The position numbers and the translations under genes were made by a program. The notes under the pieces were generated by a model. That model did not search any database. It saw only the letters and a program-made list of their open reading frames with translations, and was not told the DNA's origin. From NCBI RefSeq assembly GCF_001718695.1, contig NZ_CP013420.1, forward strand, positions 2,728,001 to 2,792,000: a DNA stretch of 64,000 bases, in the 5' to 3' direction. Positions 42,036-50,991 of the stretch are shown piece by piece; the first letter of the stretch is position 1; each line of letters opens with the position of its first letter. This DNA comes from Burkholderia ubonensis (GTDB lineage: Bacteria > Pseudomonadota > Gammaproteobacteria > Burkholderiales > Burkholderiaceae).

Positions 42036-43187
42036 GTGTCATTCATTTGCAAACAAGCCGCCTTGGATTTCGACACTCCTCCCGGCCTGTCGGTCGATGC
42101 CGGCGGCCCGGGCCCGACCGTGCGCCTGTACGGACAGTGGACCGCGCTCGCGCTGGCGCGCAATCGCGGCGTCGTCGCGCGCCGCGTCGCGGGGCTCGCG
42201 AAAGGCCGCGTGCGCGAATGGGACCTGTCCGGCATCGAGCGGATCGACCACGTCGGCGGCCAGGCGCTGTGGCGGGTCTGGGGCCGCAAGCTGCCGGACG
42301 GCATCGCGCTCACCGAGACCCAGCGCACGATCTTCGAGCGCATCGAACGGCTCGACCGCCAGCGCGAGGCGCCCGAGCGCATCGCGCGCATCGATCCCGT
42401 CACGCGCCTCGGCCGCGCGCTCTTCACGTTCGCCGAGCATCTGCAGGGCGGCATCGCGATGTTCGGCCGCGTGATGCTCGACGCGCTGTCGGTGCTGCGC
42501 CGGCCGAAGACGATGCCGTGGAAGGAGACGTCGGCGAACGTCTACAGCGCGGGCGCGCAGGCGCTGCCGATCACCGCGCTCGTCGCGTTCCTGATCGGCA
42601 TCGTGCTGAGCTACCTGTCCGCGCAGCAGCTGCAGATGTTCGGCGCGAACCGGTATATCGTGAACATCCTGGGGCTGTCGGTGATCCGCGAGCTCGGGCC
42701 GGTGCTGTCGGCGATCCTCGTCGCCGGCCGCTCGGGCTCGGCGATCACCGCGCGGATCGGCGTGATGCGCGTGACGGAGGAGCTCGACGCGATGCGCGTG
42801 ATGGGCATCCCGCACGGGCTGCGGCTGGTCCTGCCGCGGGTGCTCGCGCTCGGCGTCGCGATGCCGCTGCTCGTGATGTGGACCAACATCATCGCGCTCA
42901 CGGGCGGCGCGCTCGCCGCGAAGCTCGCGCTCGGCATCGACTTCAGCTTCTTCGTGCGCTCGCTGCCGGGCGTCGTGCCGATCGCGAACCTGTACATCGG
43001 GCTCGGCAAGGGCGTCGTGTTCGGCATGCTGATCGCGCTCGTCGCGTGCCATTTCGGCTTCCGGATCAAGGCGAACTCGCAGAGCCTCGGCGAAGGCACG
43101 ACGACGTCGGTCGTCACGTCGATCACGGTCGTGATCCTCGCCGACGCGGTGTTCGCGATGCTGTTTCAGAACGTGGGGCTCGGATGA
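42036..43187 (+). CDS. MlaE-type ABC transporter permease with N-terminal STAS-like domain
   Basis: A 383-residue inner-membrane permease of the YrbE/MlaE family. Residues 1-110 are a soluble STAS-like domain (VREWDLSGIERIDHVGGQALWRVW). The permease follows, with ALPITALVAFLIGIVLSY, the conserved RELGPVLSAILVAGRSGSAITAR and GIGLGK-like YIGLGKGVVFG. With MlaF, MlaD and a lipoprotein it forms a phospholipid transporter between inner and outer membranes. The start is a GTG; no strong ribosome site is evident, so it may lie some codons later. It overlaps the next gene by ATGA. Confidence 0.88.
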   Translation: MSFICKQAALDFDTPPGLSVDAGGPGPTVRLYGQWTALALARNRGVVARRVAGLAKGRVREWDLSGIERIDHVGGQALWRVWGRKLPDGIALTETQRTIFERIERLDRQREAPERIARIDPVTRLGRALFTFAEHLQGGIAMFGRVMLDALSVLRRPKTMPWKETSANVYSAGAQALPITALVAFLIGIVLSYLSAQQLQMFGANRYIVNILGLSVIRELGPVLSAILVAGRSGSAITARIGVMRVTEELDAMRVMGIPHGLRLVLPRVLALGVAMPLLVMWTNIIALTGGALAAKLALGIDFSFFVRSLPGVVPIANLYIGLGKGVVFGMLIALVACHFGFRIKANSQSLGEGTTTSVVTSITVVILADAVFAMLFQNVGLG

Positions 43188-44071
43188 ACATGCTGAACCT
43201 GCCGACAACCGATGACGCGGCGCCCGCCGGCGCTGCGCAGCGCGACGAGCTCGTGATCGAGGTGCGCAACCTGACGAAGCGCTACGGACGCAACATCATC
43301 CACCAGAAGCTCGACTTCGACGTGCGGCGCGGCGAGATCGTGTCGATCGTCGGCGGCTCGGGCTCGGGCAAGACGACGCTGGTGCGGCAGATCCTCGGCC
43401 TCGAGCGGCCGACGTCGGGCACGATCAAGGTGTTCGGCGAGGATACGTCGAAGATCGACGCGGCGACGTCGCGCGTGATGCGCACCCGTTCCGGGATGCT
43501 GTTCCAGCAGGGCGCGCTGTTCTCGTCGATGACGGTGTTCGACAACGTCGCGCAGCCGCTGCGCGAGCTCGGCCGCGTGCCGGCCGACCTGCTGCACGAC
43601 ATCGTGATGCTCAAGCTCGAGATGGTCGGGCTGCCGTGCAAGCATGCGTCGAAGATGCCGGCCGCGCTGTCGGGCGGGATGGTGAAGCGGGTCGGCATCG
43701 CGCGCGCGATCGCGCTCGAGCCGGAGCTGCTGTTCCTCGACGAGCCGACGGCGGGGCTCGACCCGCAGGCGTCGGAAGAATTCGTCGAGCTGATCGCGAC
43801 GCTGCACCGCACGCTCGGGCTGACCGTCGTGATGGTGACGCACGATCTCGACACGATGGTCGCGCTGTCGACGCGCGTCGCGGTGCTCGCCGACCGCAAG
43901 GTGCTGGTCGCCGCGCCGGTCGAGGAGGCCGCGAGCGTCGACCACCCGTTCATCCACGAATATTTTCTGGGGCTGCGCGGCCGGCGCGCGCTGCAGGCGC
44001 TGCCGCCCGAGCGGCGCGCGAAGCTGCCGCCGGCAGCCCTCGAACCGGCGCCGGCGAGCGTCGAGCTGTAG
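43184..44071 (+). CDS. MlaF-type ABC transporter ATP-binding protein
   Basis: A 295-residue ATPase. Walker A GGSGSGKTT (about residues 66-74), Q-loop FQQGALFSSMTV, the MlaF-type signature ALSGGMVKRVGIARA, Walker B LLFLDEPTAGLDP and the H-loop THD are all intact. The C-terminal tail of about 40 residues is extended. It energises the permease encoded just before it. A second possible start lies two codons on. Confidence 0.93.
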   Translation: MNMLNLPTTDDAAPAGAAQRDELVIEVRNLTKRYGRNIIHQKLDFDVRRGEIVSIVGGSGSGKTTLVRQILGLERPTSGTIKVFGEDTSKIDAATSRVMRTRSGMLFQQGALFSSMTVFDNVAQPLRELGRVPADLLHDIVMLKLEMVGLPCKHASKMPAALSGGMVKRVGIARAIALEPELLFLDEPTAGLDPQASEEFVELIATLHRTLGLTVVMVTHDLDTMVALSTRVAVLADRKVLVAAPVEEAASVDHPFIHEYFLGLRGRRALQALPPERRAKLPPAALEPAPASVEL

Positions 44072-44085
44072 CAAGGAACCCGCGA

Positions 44086-45012
44086 ATGGAAAACAAATCT
44101 CATGCGTTCTGGGCCGGCCTGTTCACGATCGCGCTGACGCTCGCGATCGCGGGCGCCGTGTTCTGGTTCAACGTCGATCGCGCCGTGCGGATTCCGTACG
44201 ACCTGATCGCGCGCACCAACGTCACCGGGCTGTTTCCGGACGCGGCGGTGCGCTTTCGCGGCCTCGACGTCGGCAAGGTGCAGTCGATCGGCTTCGACCG
44301 CTCGCGCCCCGGGCAGATCCGCATCCGCATCTTGGTCGACAAGGACGCGCCGATCACGCAGTCGACGTTCGGCAGCCTCGGCTTCCAGGGCGTGACGGGC
44401 ATCGCGTTCGTGCAGCTCGACGACACGGGCACCGACCTGTCGCCGCTGCCGTCATCGGTGAAGGCGGTCGCGCAGATCCCGATGCACCCGAGCCTGTTCG
44501 ACCAGATCCAGCAGCGCGGCGACGTGCTGCTGCGGCAGCTCGAACTGGCGGCGAAGAGCGCGAACGAGCTGATGTCGCCCGAGATGCGCGAGCAGCTGCG
44601 CGCGACGGCGGAAAGCCTGCAGCACGCGGCGGACGGCGCGGCGACGCTGTCGAAGCAGCTCGGCCCGGCGGTCGCGGCGCTGCCCGGCACGATGCACGAG
44701 GTGAACCGCGCGATGGCGTCGGCGAACACGCTGCTGCAGCCGAACGGGCCGCTCGTCGCGAACCTGAACAAGGCCGGCACGGCCGCCGAGCATATCGGCG
44801 ACGCGCTCAACGAGCTGAACGCGCGCGTGCAGTACGACACGCTGCCGCGCTTCAATGCGCTGGCGGCGAGCGTCGGCGACGCGTCGCGCCAGCTGAAGGA
44901 CGTCGCGGGCGAGCTCGGCCGCAATCCGCGCAGCCTGCTGTTCGGCGCGCCGGGCGCGGCGCCCGGGCCGGGCGAGGCGGGCTTCGTCTGGCCGGGCGCG
45001 ACGGCCCACTGA
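44086..45012 (+). CDS. MCE/MlaD-domain protein
   Basis: A 308-residue protein with one N-terminal helix (FWAGLFTIALTLAIAGAVFWF) and a periplasmic MCE domain at about residues 38-120 (LIARTNVTGLFPDAAVRFRGLDVGKV). MCE proteins form hexameric rings through which lipid passes. The C-terminal 170 residues are helical (DQIQQRGDVLLRQLELAAKSANEL). AAGGAA precedes the ATG. It lies 14 bp after mlaF. Confidence 0.92.
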   Translation: MENKSHAFWAGLFTIALTLAIAGAVFWFNVDRAVRIPYDLIARTNVTGLFPDAAVRFRGLDVGKVQSIGFDRSRPGQIRIRILVDKDAPITQSTFGSLGFQGVTGIAFVQLDDTGTDLSPLPSSVKAVAQIPMHPSLFDQIQQRGDVLLRQLELAAKSANELMSPEMREQLRATAESLQHAADGAATLSKQLGPAVAALPGTMHEVNRAMASANTLLQPNGPLVANLNKAGTAAEHIGDALNELNARVQYDTLPRFNALAASVGDASRQLKDVAGELGRNPRSLLFGAPGAAPGPGEAGFVWPGATAH

Positions 45013-45047
45013 TCATCGAATCCGGAAATCTCATGCAGGAACACGTC

Positions 45048-45674
45048 ATGTCCCGAACCCTCGCCCGCGCGCTGCGCCCGGCCGCCGCCGCGCTGGCCGC
45101 GCTGACGCTCGCGCTCGCGGCCGGCTGCGCCAGCGAAAACGCGGCGCTGTCGAACGCCCGCTATGACCTCGGCCCGGCCGGGCCGGTCGCGACCGCCGCC
45201 GGCCGCGGCCCCGCGCTGAAGGTGCTCGACGTCGCCGCGCCCGAAGCGCTCGATTCGGACAAGTTCGTCTACCGGCTCGCCTATGCGGATGCGCAGCGCA
45301 TGGCCGTCTACCGCGACAGCCGCTGGACCGCGCCGCCCGCGCAACTGCTCACGCAGCGGCTGCGCGGCGCGCTGTCGTCGCGCGGCGCGGTGCTCGAGGG
45401 CGCCGACGGCGTGCGCGCGCCGACGCTGCGGATCGACCTTAGCGAGTTCGAGCAGGTGTTCGACGGCGAGTCGCAAAGCCACGGCGCCGTCACCGCGCGC
45501 GCGACGCTCACGCAGGACGGCAAGGTGCTCGGCCAGCGCACGTTCGTCGCGCGCGCGCCGTCGAGCACGCCGGACGCCGCCGGCGGCGCGCGCGCGCTCG
45601 CGATGGCGAGCGACGACCTCGTCGCGCAGATCGCCGCCTGGGTCGGCATGCAGGCCTACGCGGGCACGCCGTAA
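45048..45674 (+). CDS. ABC-type transport auxiliary lipoprotein (PqiC/YmbA type)
   Basis: A 208-residue lipoprotein. The lipobox LAAGC lies near residue 28. The mature part matches the DUF330/PqiC fold (YDLGPAGP, LKVLDVAAPEALDSDKFVYRL, LTQRLRGALSSRGAVL), the outer-membrane partner of MCE transport systems. This replaces the MlaC/MlaA components in this operon. AGGA seven bases before the ATG at 45048 favours this start over one at 45033. Confidence 0.88.
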   Translation: MSRTLARALRPAAAALAALTLALAAGCASENAALSNARYDLGPAGPVATAAGRGPALKVLDVAAPEALDSDKFVYRLAYADAQRMAVYRDSRWTAPPAQLLTQRLRGALSSRGAVLEGADGVRAPTLRIDLSEFEQVFDGESQSHGAVTARATLTQDGKVLGQRTFVARAPSSTPDAAGGARALAMASDDLVAQIAAWVGMQAYAGTP

Positions 45675-45690
45675 TGCGCGGGCGCCCGCG

Positions 45691-46857
45691 ATGAGCGTGC
45701 CCGGCTCGCCCCGCGCATCGGCGCTGGCGCGGCAGGCGCTCGCCGCGTACGCGGCGCTCATCGTCTACGCGTCGCTGTATCCGTTCGACGGCTGGACCGC
45801 GCTCGGCATCGGCCCGTTCGACTACCTGTTCGCGCCGATGCAGCGCTACGTGACCGCGTTCGACGTGGTGACGAACGTCCTCGGCTACCTGCCGTTCGGC
45901 GCCCTCGCGGTGCTCGCGCTGCATCCGCGCTGGCGCGGCGTCGGCGCGACGCTGATCGCCGGCGTCGTGCTCGGCGCGCTGCTGTCCGGGGCGATGGAGG
46001 CGCTGCAGACCTACCTGCCGACGCGCGTCGCGTCGAATCTCGATCTCGCCGCCAACGCGCTCGGCGCGCTGCTGGGCGCGGCGCTCATGGCGCCCGCGAC
46101 CGGCGCGCTGCTCGATCGCGGCGCGCTCAGGCGGCTGCGCTTCGCGTGGTTCCAGCCGGACGGCGCGACGCCGCTGCTGCTGGCCGCGCTCTGGCCGTTC
46201 GCGATCCTGTTTCCTTCCCCGTTCCTGTTCGGCATCGGCGACTGGCCGGCCGCGCTGTGGGAGCGCGCCGACGCGTCGATGCAGGACGCGCTGCTCGCGT
46301 GGCTGCTGGCCGCGTGGCACGTGTCGGCATGGCCCGAGCGGGTCGACGGCTGGCTGTCCGATTCCGGATGGGAGGCCGTGCTCGGCGGACTGATGCTGTT
46401 CCCCGCGCTCGCGATCGCGTCGCTCGCGATGCGGCCGCGCGCGCCGCGCGTGCGGTTCCTGATCGTGCTCGTCGCCGTGGCGCTCGTGCTGAAGTCCGCC
46501 GCGACGTTCATGCAGTCGGCCACCGGGCTCGTCGTCGTGTGGGCGACGCCCGGCGCGCGGCTCGGCATCGAGCTCGGCTTCGCGGCGGCGCTCGCCGCGC
46601 TGTACGTGCCCGATGCATGGCGGGCGGCGCTCGCCGCCGCCGCGCTCGTCGCGGGCGTCGCGCTCGTCAACCTGCTGCCCGTCAACCCGTTCTTCGACTT
46701 CACGCTGTCCGGCTGGCGGCAGGGGCGCTACGTGCACTTCAACAGCATCGCGCGCTGGCTCGCGTGGATCTGGCCCTACGCGGCGCTGATCTGGCTCGGG
46801 CTGCGCGTCGAGCGCGCGTGGCTGCCGGCCGTCCGGCCCGGACGGCCGCGCCGGTGA
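45691..46857 (+). CDS. VanZ-family membrane protein
   Basis: A 388-residue protein with about nine hydrophobic segments. The first 120 residues match VanZ (SLYPFDGW, DVVTNVLGYLPFGALAVLAL, GAMEALQTYLPTRVASNLDLAANALGALLGA). VanZ was named from a teicoplanin-resistance cluster, but most family members have no link to resistance. The rest is another membrane region without a recognised domain. It starts 16 bp after the lipoprotein gene and may be the last gene of the mla-type operon. Confidence 0.85.
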   Translation: MSVPGSPRASALARQALAAYAALIVYASLYPFDGWTALGIGPFDYLFAPMQRYVTAFDVVTNVLGYLPFGALAVLALHPRWRGVGATLIAGVVLGALLSGAMEALQTYLPTRVASNLDLAANALGALLGAALMAPATGALLDRGALRRLRFAWFQPDGATPLLLAALWPFAILFPSPFLFGIGDWPAALWERADASMQDALLAWLLAAWHVSAWPERVDGWLSDSGWEAVLGGLMLFPALAIASLAMRPRAPRVRFLIVLVAVALVLKSAATFMQSATGLVVVWATPGARLGIELGFAAALAALYVPDAWRAALAAAALVAGVALVNLLPVNPFFDFTLSGWRQGRYVHFNSIARWLAWIWPYAALIWLGLRVERAWLPAVRPGRPRR

Positions 46858-46893
46858 CGGGCAGCGGGGCGGGCAGCCGCGCGCGCCGCTCGC

Positions 46894-46899
46894 TATAAT
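46894..46899 (+). promoter_or_regulatory. Candidate -10 element before the 2Fe-2S protein gene
   Basis: A perfect TATAAT lies about 65 bases upstream of the ATG. No clear -35 hexamer is present at 16-18 bases. Confidence 0.55.
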
Positions 46900-46964
46900 C
46901 GTCCGCACCATTCACCCGCCACTTCCGACCCGGCCTCGTCGCCGGGCCGCTCGCCGTCACCATC

Positions 46965-47282
46965 ATGGATTCCTACTACCAGCACCACGTCTTCTTCTGC
47001 CTGAACCAGCGCGAGCCCGGCGCCGAACGTCCGAGCTGCGCGCAGTGCGACGCGCAGACCATGCAGGAATACGCGAAAAAGCGCGTGAAGGAGCTCGGCC
47101 TCGCCGGGCCGGGCAAGGTCCGCATCAACAAGGCCGGCTGCCTCGACCGCTGCGAGGAGGGGCCCGTGATGGTCGTCTATCCGGAAGGCACGTGGTACAC
47201 GTATGTCGACCGCGCCGACATCGACGAGATCGTCGAATCGCACCTGCGCGACGGCAAGGTCGTCGACCGCCTGAAGATCTGA
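46965..47282 (+). CDS. Thioredoxin-like [2Fe-2S] ferredoxin-domain protein
   Basis: A 105-residue protein of the NuoE-like thioredoxin-fold ferredoxin group. Four cysteines in the expected spacing, Cys12, Cys25, Cys59 and Cys63 (FFCLNQ, PSCAQC, KAGCLDRCEEGP), ligate a [2Fe-2S] cluster; Cys28 is additional. It ends with VVYPEGTWYTYVDRADIDEIVESHL, typical of the family. An electron carrier with unknown partner. It is followed 20 bp later by a hydrolase gene. Confidence 0.87.
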   Translation: MDSYYQHHVFFCLNQREPGAERPSCAQCDAQTMQEYAKKRVKELGLAGPGKVRINKAGCLDRCEEGPVMVVYPEGTWYTYVDRADIDEIVESHLRDGKVVDRLKI

Positions 47283-47302
47283 GCGGGGCGGTCGTCGCAA
47301 GC

Positions 47303-47947
47303 ATGAACGCACATACGCAGAAGTCGCTGATCGCCGGCCCCGTCGGCCAGATCGAGATCGCCGTCGACCTGCCCGACGCGGTGCGCGAAGGGCGCGCCGC
47401 GCCGCGCGGCATCGCGCTCGTCGCGCATCCGCACCCGCTGTTCGGCGGCACGATGGACAACAAGGTCGCGCAAACCCTGGCGCGCACGCTCGTGCAGCTC
47501 AACTACGTCGTCTACCGGTCGAACTTCCGCGGCGTCGGCGCGACCGAAGGCGTGCACGACAACGGCCTCGGCGAGGCCGACGACCTGCTCGCGGTGCTCG
47601 CGCACATGCGCGCGCAGCCCGCGTATGCGGACCTGCCGCTCGTGCTGGCCGGCTTCTCGTTCGGCACCTTCGTGCTGTCGCACGTCGCGAAGCGGCTGCG
47701 CGACGCGGGCGACGCGATCGAGCGGATGGTGTTCGTCGGCACGGCCGCGAGCCGCTGGCAGGTCGCCGACGTGCCGGAGAACACGCTCGTGATCCACGGC
47801 GAGACCGACGACACGGTGCCGATCGCGTCGGTGTACGACTGGGCGCGGCCGCAGGAGTTGCCCGTCGTCGTGATTCCCGGCGCCGAGCATTTCTTTCATC
47901 GCAAGCTGCATGTGCTCAAGCGCGTCGTGATCGACGCGTGGCGCTAG
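47303..47947 (+). CDS. Alpha/beta hydrolase
   Basis: A 214-residue cytosolic hydrolase of the small YdeN/CocE-related group. AHPHPLFGGTMDNKV is its characteristic N-terminal motif, the nucleophile Ser is in GFSFGTF, Asp in VIHGETDDTVP and His in GAEHFFHRKL complete the triad. Substrate unknown. It probably shares a transcript with the 2Fe-2S protein gene. Confidence 0.86.
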   Translation: MNAHTQKSLIAGPVGQIEIAVDLPDAVREGRAAPRGIALVAHPHPLFGGTMDNKVAQTLARTLVQLNYVVYRSNFRGVGATEGVHDNGLGEADDLLAVLAHMRAQPAYADLPLVLAGFSFGTFVLSHVAKRLRDAGDAIERMVFVGTAASRWQVADVPENTLVIHGETDDTVPIASVYDWARPQELPVVVIPGAEHFFHRKLHVLKRVVIDAWR

Positions 47948-48365
47948 AGCGCGTTCCGCCGCCGGGTGGCGCACCGCGTTTCGCCCCCTTTTTTTGGCGC
48001 GCTTGCATGTCGCCTGCGCGCATCTTTCGTCTTCCTTCGATAGTGATCCTGCACATTCGCGTCGCGCAATCCTCGCGTCGCCGATCTGTGCCTGCGCGGC
48101 GCCGCATTCACGAAAACGCCCGTCGCGGCCACGTATAATGGCCGGATTTCGCGTCGCCCGCGGCCCGGCCGGGCCCATGCGGCGCTCGATTCGCTGCCCG
48201 TCGCGCACGCGCTGCGCCGGCTGCGAACCGAACGCGCCCGCACGAGTCCAACCGGCGCGTTTCGCATCGCCTGACGTTTCAGGTGCAGGCCGAAACGCCC
48301 GCTGCCTTGCCATTCAACCGAGCGTGTTTCGCGCCCGTACTTTCTGCCATCAGCCTGAATCGATC
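47948..48365. other. 418-bp upstream region of dacA
   Basis: No gene seen. A perfect TATAAT at 48134-48139 is the likely -10 for dacA, which would give a leader of about 220 nt. No good -35 is found at 16-18 bases; TTCACG sits 21 bases upstream. Confidence 0.55.
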
Positions 48366-49682
48366 ATGCGTTTGTCCTCCCAAGGCCTCAAGTCCCTCGC
48401 TTCTTCCATCGCCTTCGGCACCGCCGCGCGCAACGTCGCGCTCGGCGTGATGCTGCCCGTCGCGCTCGCGTCGACGATCGTCGCCGCCGAGGCGAAGCCC
48501 GCCGCCAAGGCCAAGGCAGCGCATGCCGCGCCGGCCGCCGCGCCCGAGGCGACCGGCGCGCCCGCGACCTACATGCCGGGCGCGGTGCCGCCGCCGGGCG
48601 TGAACGCGCGTTCGTGGGTGCTCGTCGACGCGACGAGCAACACCGTGCTCGCGTCGGGCAACGCGGACGAGCGCGTCGAGCCGGCGTCGCTGACGAAGCT
48701 GATGACCGCGTACCTCGTGTTCGAGGCGCTCGACAAGAAGAAGATCTCGATGGAGCAGATCGTCACGCCGAGCGCAGCGGTGCGCCGCGTCGGCACCGAC
48801 GAATCGCGGATGTTCATCGAGGCGGACAAGCCGGTGTCGGTGCACGACCTCGTCTACGGGATGATCATCCAGTCGGGCAACGACGCGGCGATCGCGCTCG
48901 CCGAGCTGGTCGGCGGCAGCGAGGCGCAGTTCGTCAACATGATGAACGACGAGGCCAAGCGCCTCGGCATGAAGGGCACGCACTTCGCCGACGTGAACGG
49001 CATGCCCGACCCGAACCACTACACGACGGCCGGCGATCTCGCGACGCTGTCCGCGCACCTGATCCGCGATTTTCCGCAGTACTACGGCATCTTCTCGGAG
49101 AAGGAATTCAAGTACAACAACATCCGCCAGGGCAACCGCAACCGCCTGCTGTGGCTCGACCCGACGGTCGACGGCCTGAAGACCGGCCACACGCAGGCAG
49201 CGGGCTACTGCCTGATCTCGTCGGCGAAGCGGCAGATGCCGGGCACGGCGGATGCGCCGCGCCGCCTCGTGTCGGTGATGATGGGCGAGACCAAGGAAAG
49301 CGACCGCACGCAGGACAGCATGAAGATGCTGAACTACGGCTACAGCGCGTTCGATGCGGTGCGCCTGTTCAAGGGCGGCCAGGCGATCTCGACGCCGCGC
49401 CTCTACAAGGGCAAGAGCAACAACGTGCAGGTCGGCGTGAAGGGCGACCAGTGGGTGACGGTGCCGCGCGGCCTCGGCGACAAGGTGAAGACCGAGGTCG
49501 AGGTGAACGCGCCGCTGATCGCGCCGCTCGCGGACGGCCAGCCGGTCGGCACGGTGAAGATCGTCGCCGACGGCAAGACGCTGTCGCAGTTCCCGGTCGT
49601 CGCGCTGCAGGCGGTGCCGGAAGCGGGTATCTTCGGTCGTATCTGGGACTCGATCCTGCTGATGTTCAGCAAGAAGAAGTAA
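48366..49682 (+). CDS. D-alanyl-D-alanine carboxypeptidase (PBP5/6 type)
   Basis: A 438-residue class C low-mass penicillin-binding protein that trims the terminal D-Ala of peptidoglycan pentapeptides. Catalytic motifs are S108-L-T-K111, S170-G-N172 and K272-T-G274. The N-terminus has a signal peptide (to about residue 42) and an Ala/Lys/Pro-rich linker. The C-terminal 90 residues are the PBP5-like beta domain with a final amphipathic anchor (GRIWDSILLMFSKKK). It precedes a D-amino acid aminotransferase gene by 58 bp, which fits shared D-alanine use. Confidence 0.94.
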   Translation: MRLSSQGLKSLASSIAFGTAARNVALGVMLPVALASTIVAAEAKPAAKAKAAHAAPAAAPEATGAPATYMPGAVPPPGVNARSWVLVDATSNTVLASGNADERVEPASLTKLMTAYLVFEALDKKKISMEQIVTPSAAVRRVGTDESRMFIEADKPVSVHDLVYGMIIQSGNDAAIALAELVGGSEAQFVNMMNDEAKRLGMKGTHFADVNGMPDPNHYTTAGDLATLSAHLIRDFPQYYGIFSEKEFKYNNIRQGNRNRLLWLDPTVDGLKTGHTQAAGYCLISSAKRQMPGTADAPRRLVSVMMGETKESDRTQDSMKMLNYGYSAFDAVRLFKGGQAISTPRLYKGKSNNVQVGVKGDQWVTVPRGLGDKVKTEVEVNAPLIAPLADGQPVGTVKIVADGKTLSQFPVVALQAVPEAGIFGRIWDSILLMFSKKK

Positions 49683-49740
49683 GCGCAAGCCAGCAGACCG
49701 GGCCTTTGTTTCGACGACTTCATCCCCATCTGACATAGCC

Positions 49741-50667
49741 ATGAGCCAAGCCGAATTCGACCCGATCGTCTACCTGAGCGTCTCCTCGCAGGAAGAGATG
49801 GTGCCGCTGTCGCAAGCCCGCATCCCGGTGCTCGACCGCGGGTTCATCTTCGGCGACGGTGTGTATGAGGTCGTCCCCGTCTACGCGCACGACGGCGCGC
49901 ACGTGCCGTTCCGGATCGCGCAGCATCTCGCGCGGCTCGAGCGCAGCCTGAAGAAGATCGGCATCGCGAACCCGCACGACGACGCGGGGTGGCGCGCGCT
50001 GATCGAGCGCGTCGTCGCGGCGAACGCCGATGGCCTCGGCGCCGGCGACGCGCTCGTCTATATCCAGGTGACGCGCGGCGTCGCGAAGCGCGGCCACGCG
50101 TTCCCGGCGAACGCCGTGCCGACCGTGTTCGCGATGACGAGCCCGCTGCGCGTGCCGTCCGCCGACGAGCGCGCGGCCGGCGTGCGCTGCGTGACCGCCG
50201 AGGATCGGCGCTGGCTGCATTGCGACATCAAGTCGACCTCGCTGCTCGGCAACGTGCTGATGGCGCAGCATGCGGTCGAGCACGACGCGTTCGAGACGCT
50301 GCAGCTGCGCGACGGCAACCTGACCGAAGGCTCGTCGTCGAACGTGTGGATCGTGAAGAACGGCGAGCTGCTTGTGCCGCCGCGCAGCAACAGGATCCTC
50401 GAGGGGATCCGCTACGCGCTGCTCGAGGAGCTGGCCGACGAATGCGGGATTCCGTTCGTCGCGCGCGAAATCAGCGAAGTGGAGCTGCGCGCGGCCGACG
50501 AGATCATGATCACGTCGGCAACGAAGGAAGTGCTGCCCGTCACGGCGCTCGACGATTTGCCGGTGAATGGCGGCAAGCCCGGCCCGGTATTCGCGGCGTT
50601 GTACGACGCGTACCAGCGCGCGAAGGCGCGCGAGTTTGAACAGTTTGACCTAACCCGGAGAAAGTGA
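49741..50667 (+). CDS. D-amino acid aminotransferase (PLP fold type IV)
   Basis: A 308-residue class IV aminotransferase. VLDRGFIFGDGVYEVVPVY is the conserved N-terminal motif, the PLP lysine is in HCDIKSTSLL, and NLTEGSSSNVWIVK contacts the phosphate. The lack of branched-chain signature residues and its neighbour dacA favour D-alanine as substrate over IlvE or PabC function. The stop overlaps the DUF493 start (TGATG). Confidence 0.87.
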   Translation: MSQAEFDPIVYLSVSSQEEMVPLSQARIPVLDRGFIFGDGVYEVVPVYAHDGAHVPFRIAQHLARLERSLKKIGIANPHDDAGWRALIERVVAANADGLGAGDALVYIQVTRGVAKRGHAFPANAVPTVFAMTSPLRVPSADERAAGVRCVTAEDRRWLHCDIKSTSLLGNVLMAQHAVEHDAFETLQLRDGNLTEGSSSNVWIVKNGELLVPPRSNRILEGIRYALLEELADECGIPFVAREISEVELRAADEIMITSATKEVLPVTALDDLPVNGGKPGPVFAALYDAYQRAKAREFEQFDLTRRK

Positions 50668-50975
50668 TGAGCGAACCGTCCAAAACCGTCGAGCTGACCG
50701 GCGCGATCGATACCCGGAAGGAATCGCTGCTGGAGTTCCCGTGCGATTTCCCGATCAAGATCATGGGCAAGGCGCACCCGGAATTCAAGGACACGATCTT
50801 CAAGGTCGTGAGCGTCCACGACAACGAAATCGACCTCGAGAAGATCGAGGAGCGCGCGTCGAGCGGCGGCAACTACACGGGCCTCACGATCACCGTGCGC
50901 GCGACGAGCCAGGAGCAGCTCGACAACATCTACCGTGCGCTGACCGGCCATCCGATGGTCAAGGTCGTGCTCTGA
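50667..50975 (+). CDS. YbeD family protein (DUF493/UPF0250)
   Basis: A 102-residue protein with an ACT-like fold. LLEFPCDFPIKIMGKAHPEF and TSQEQLDNIYRALTGHPMVKVVL are the family signatures. Its gene usually stands just before lipB, as here but for an insertion, so a link to lipoate metabolism is often assumed but unproven. The start ATG overlaps the stop of the aminotransferase, with GGAG upstream. Confidence 0.92.
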   Translation: MSEPSKTVELTGAIDTRKESLLEFPCDFPIKIMGKAHPEFKDTIFKVVSVHDNEIDLEKIEERASSGGNYTGLTITVRATSQEQLDNIYRALTGHPMVKVVL

Positions 50976-50991
50976 TTCCTTCCTTGCGCGC

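Noticed and set aside
45691..46857. Glycopeptide-resistance gene
   Set aside because: VanZ is a broad membrane family; there are no vanHAX-type genes and the organism is Gram-negative.
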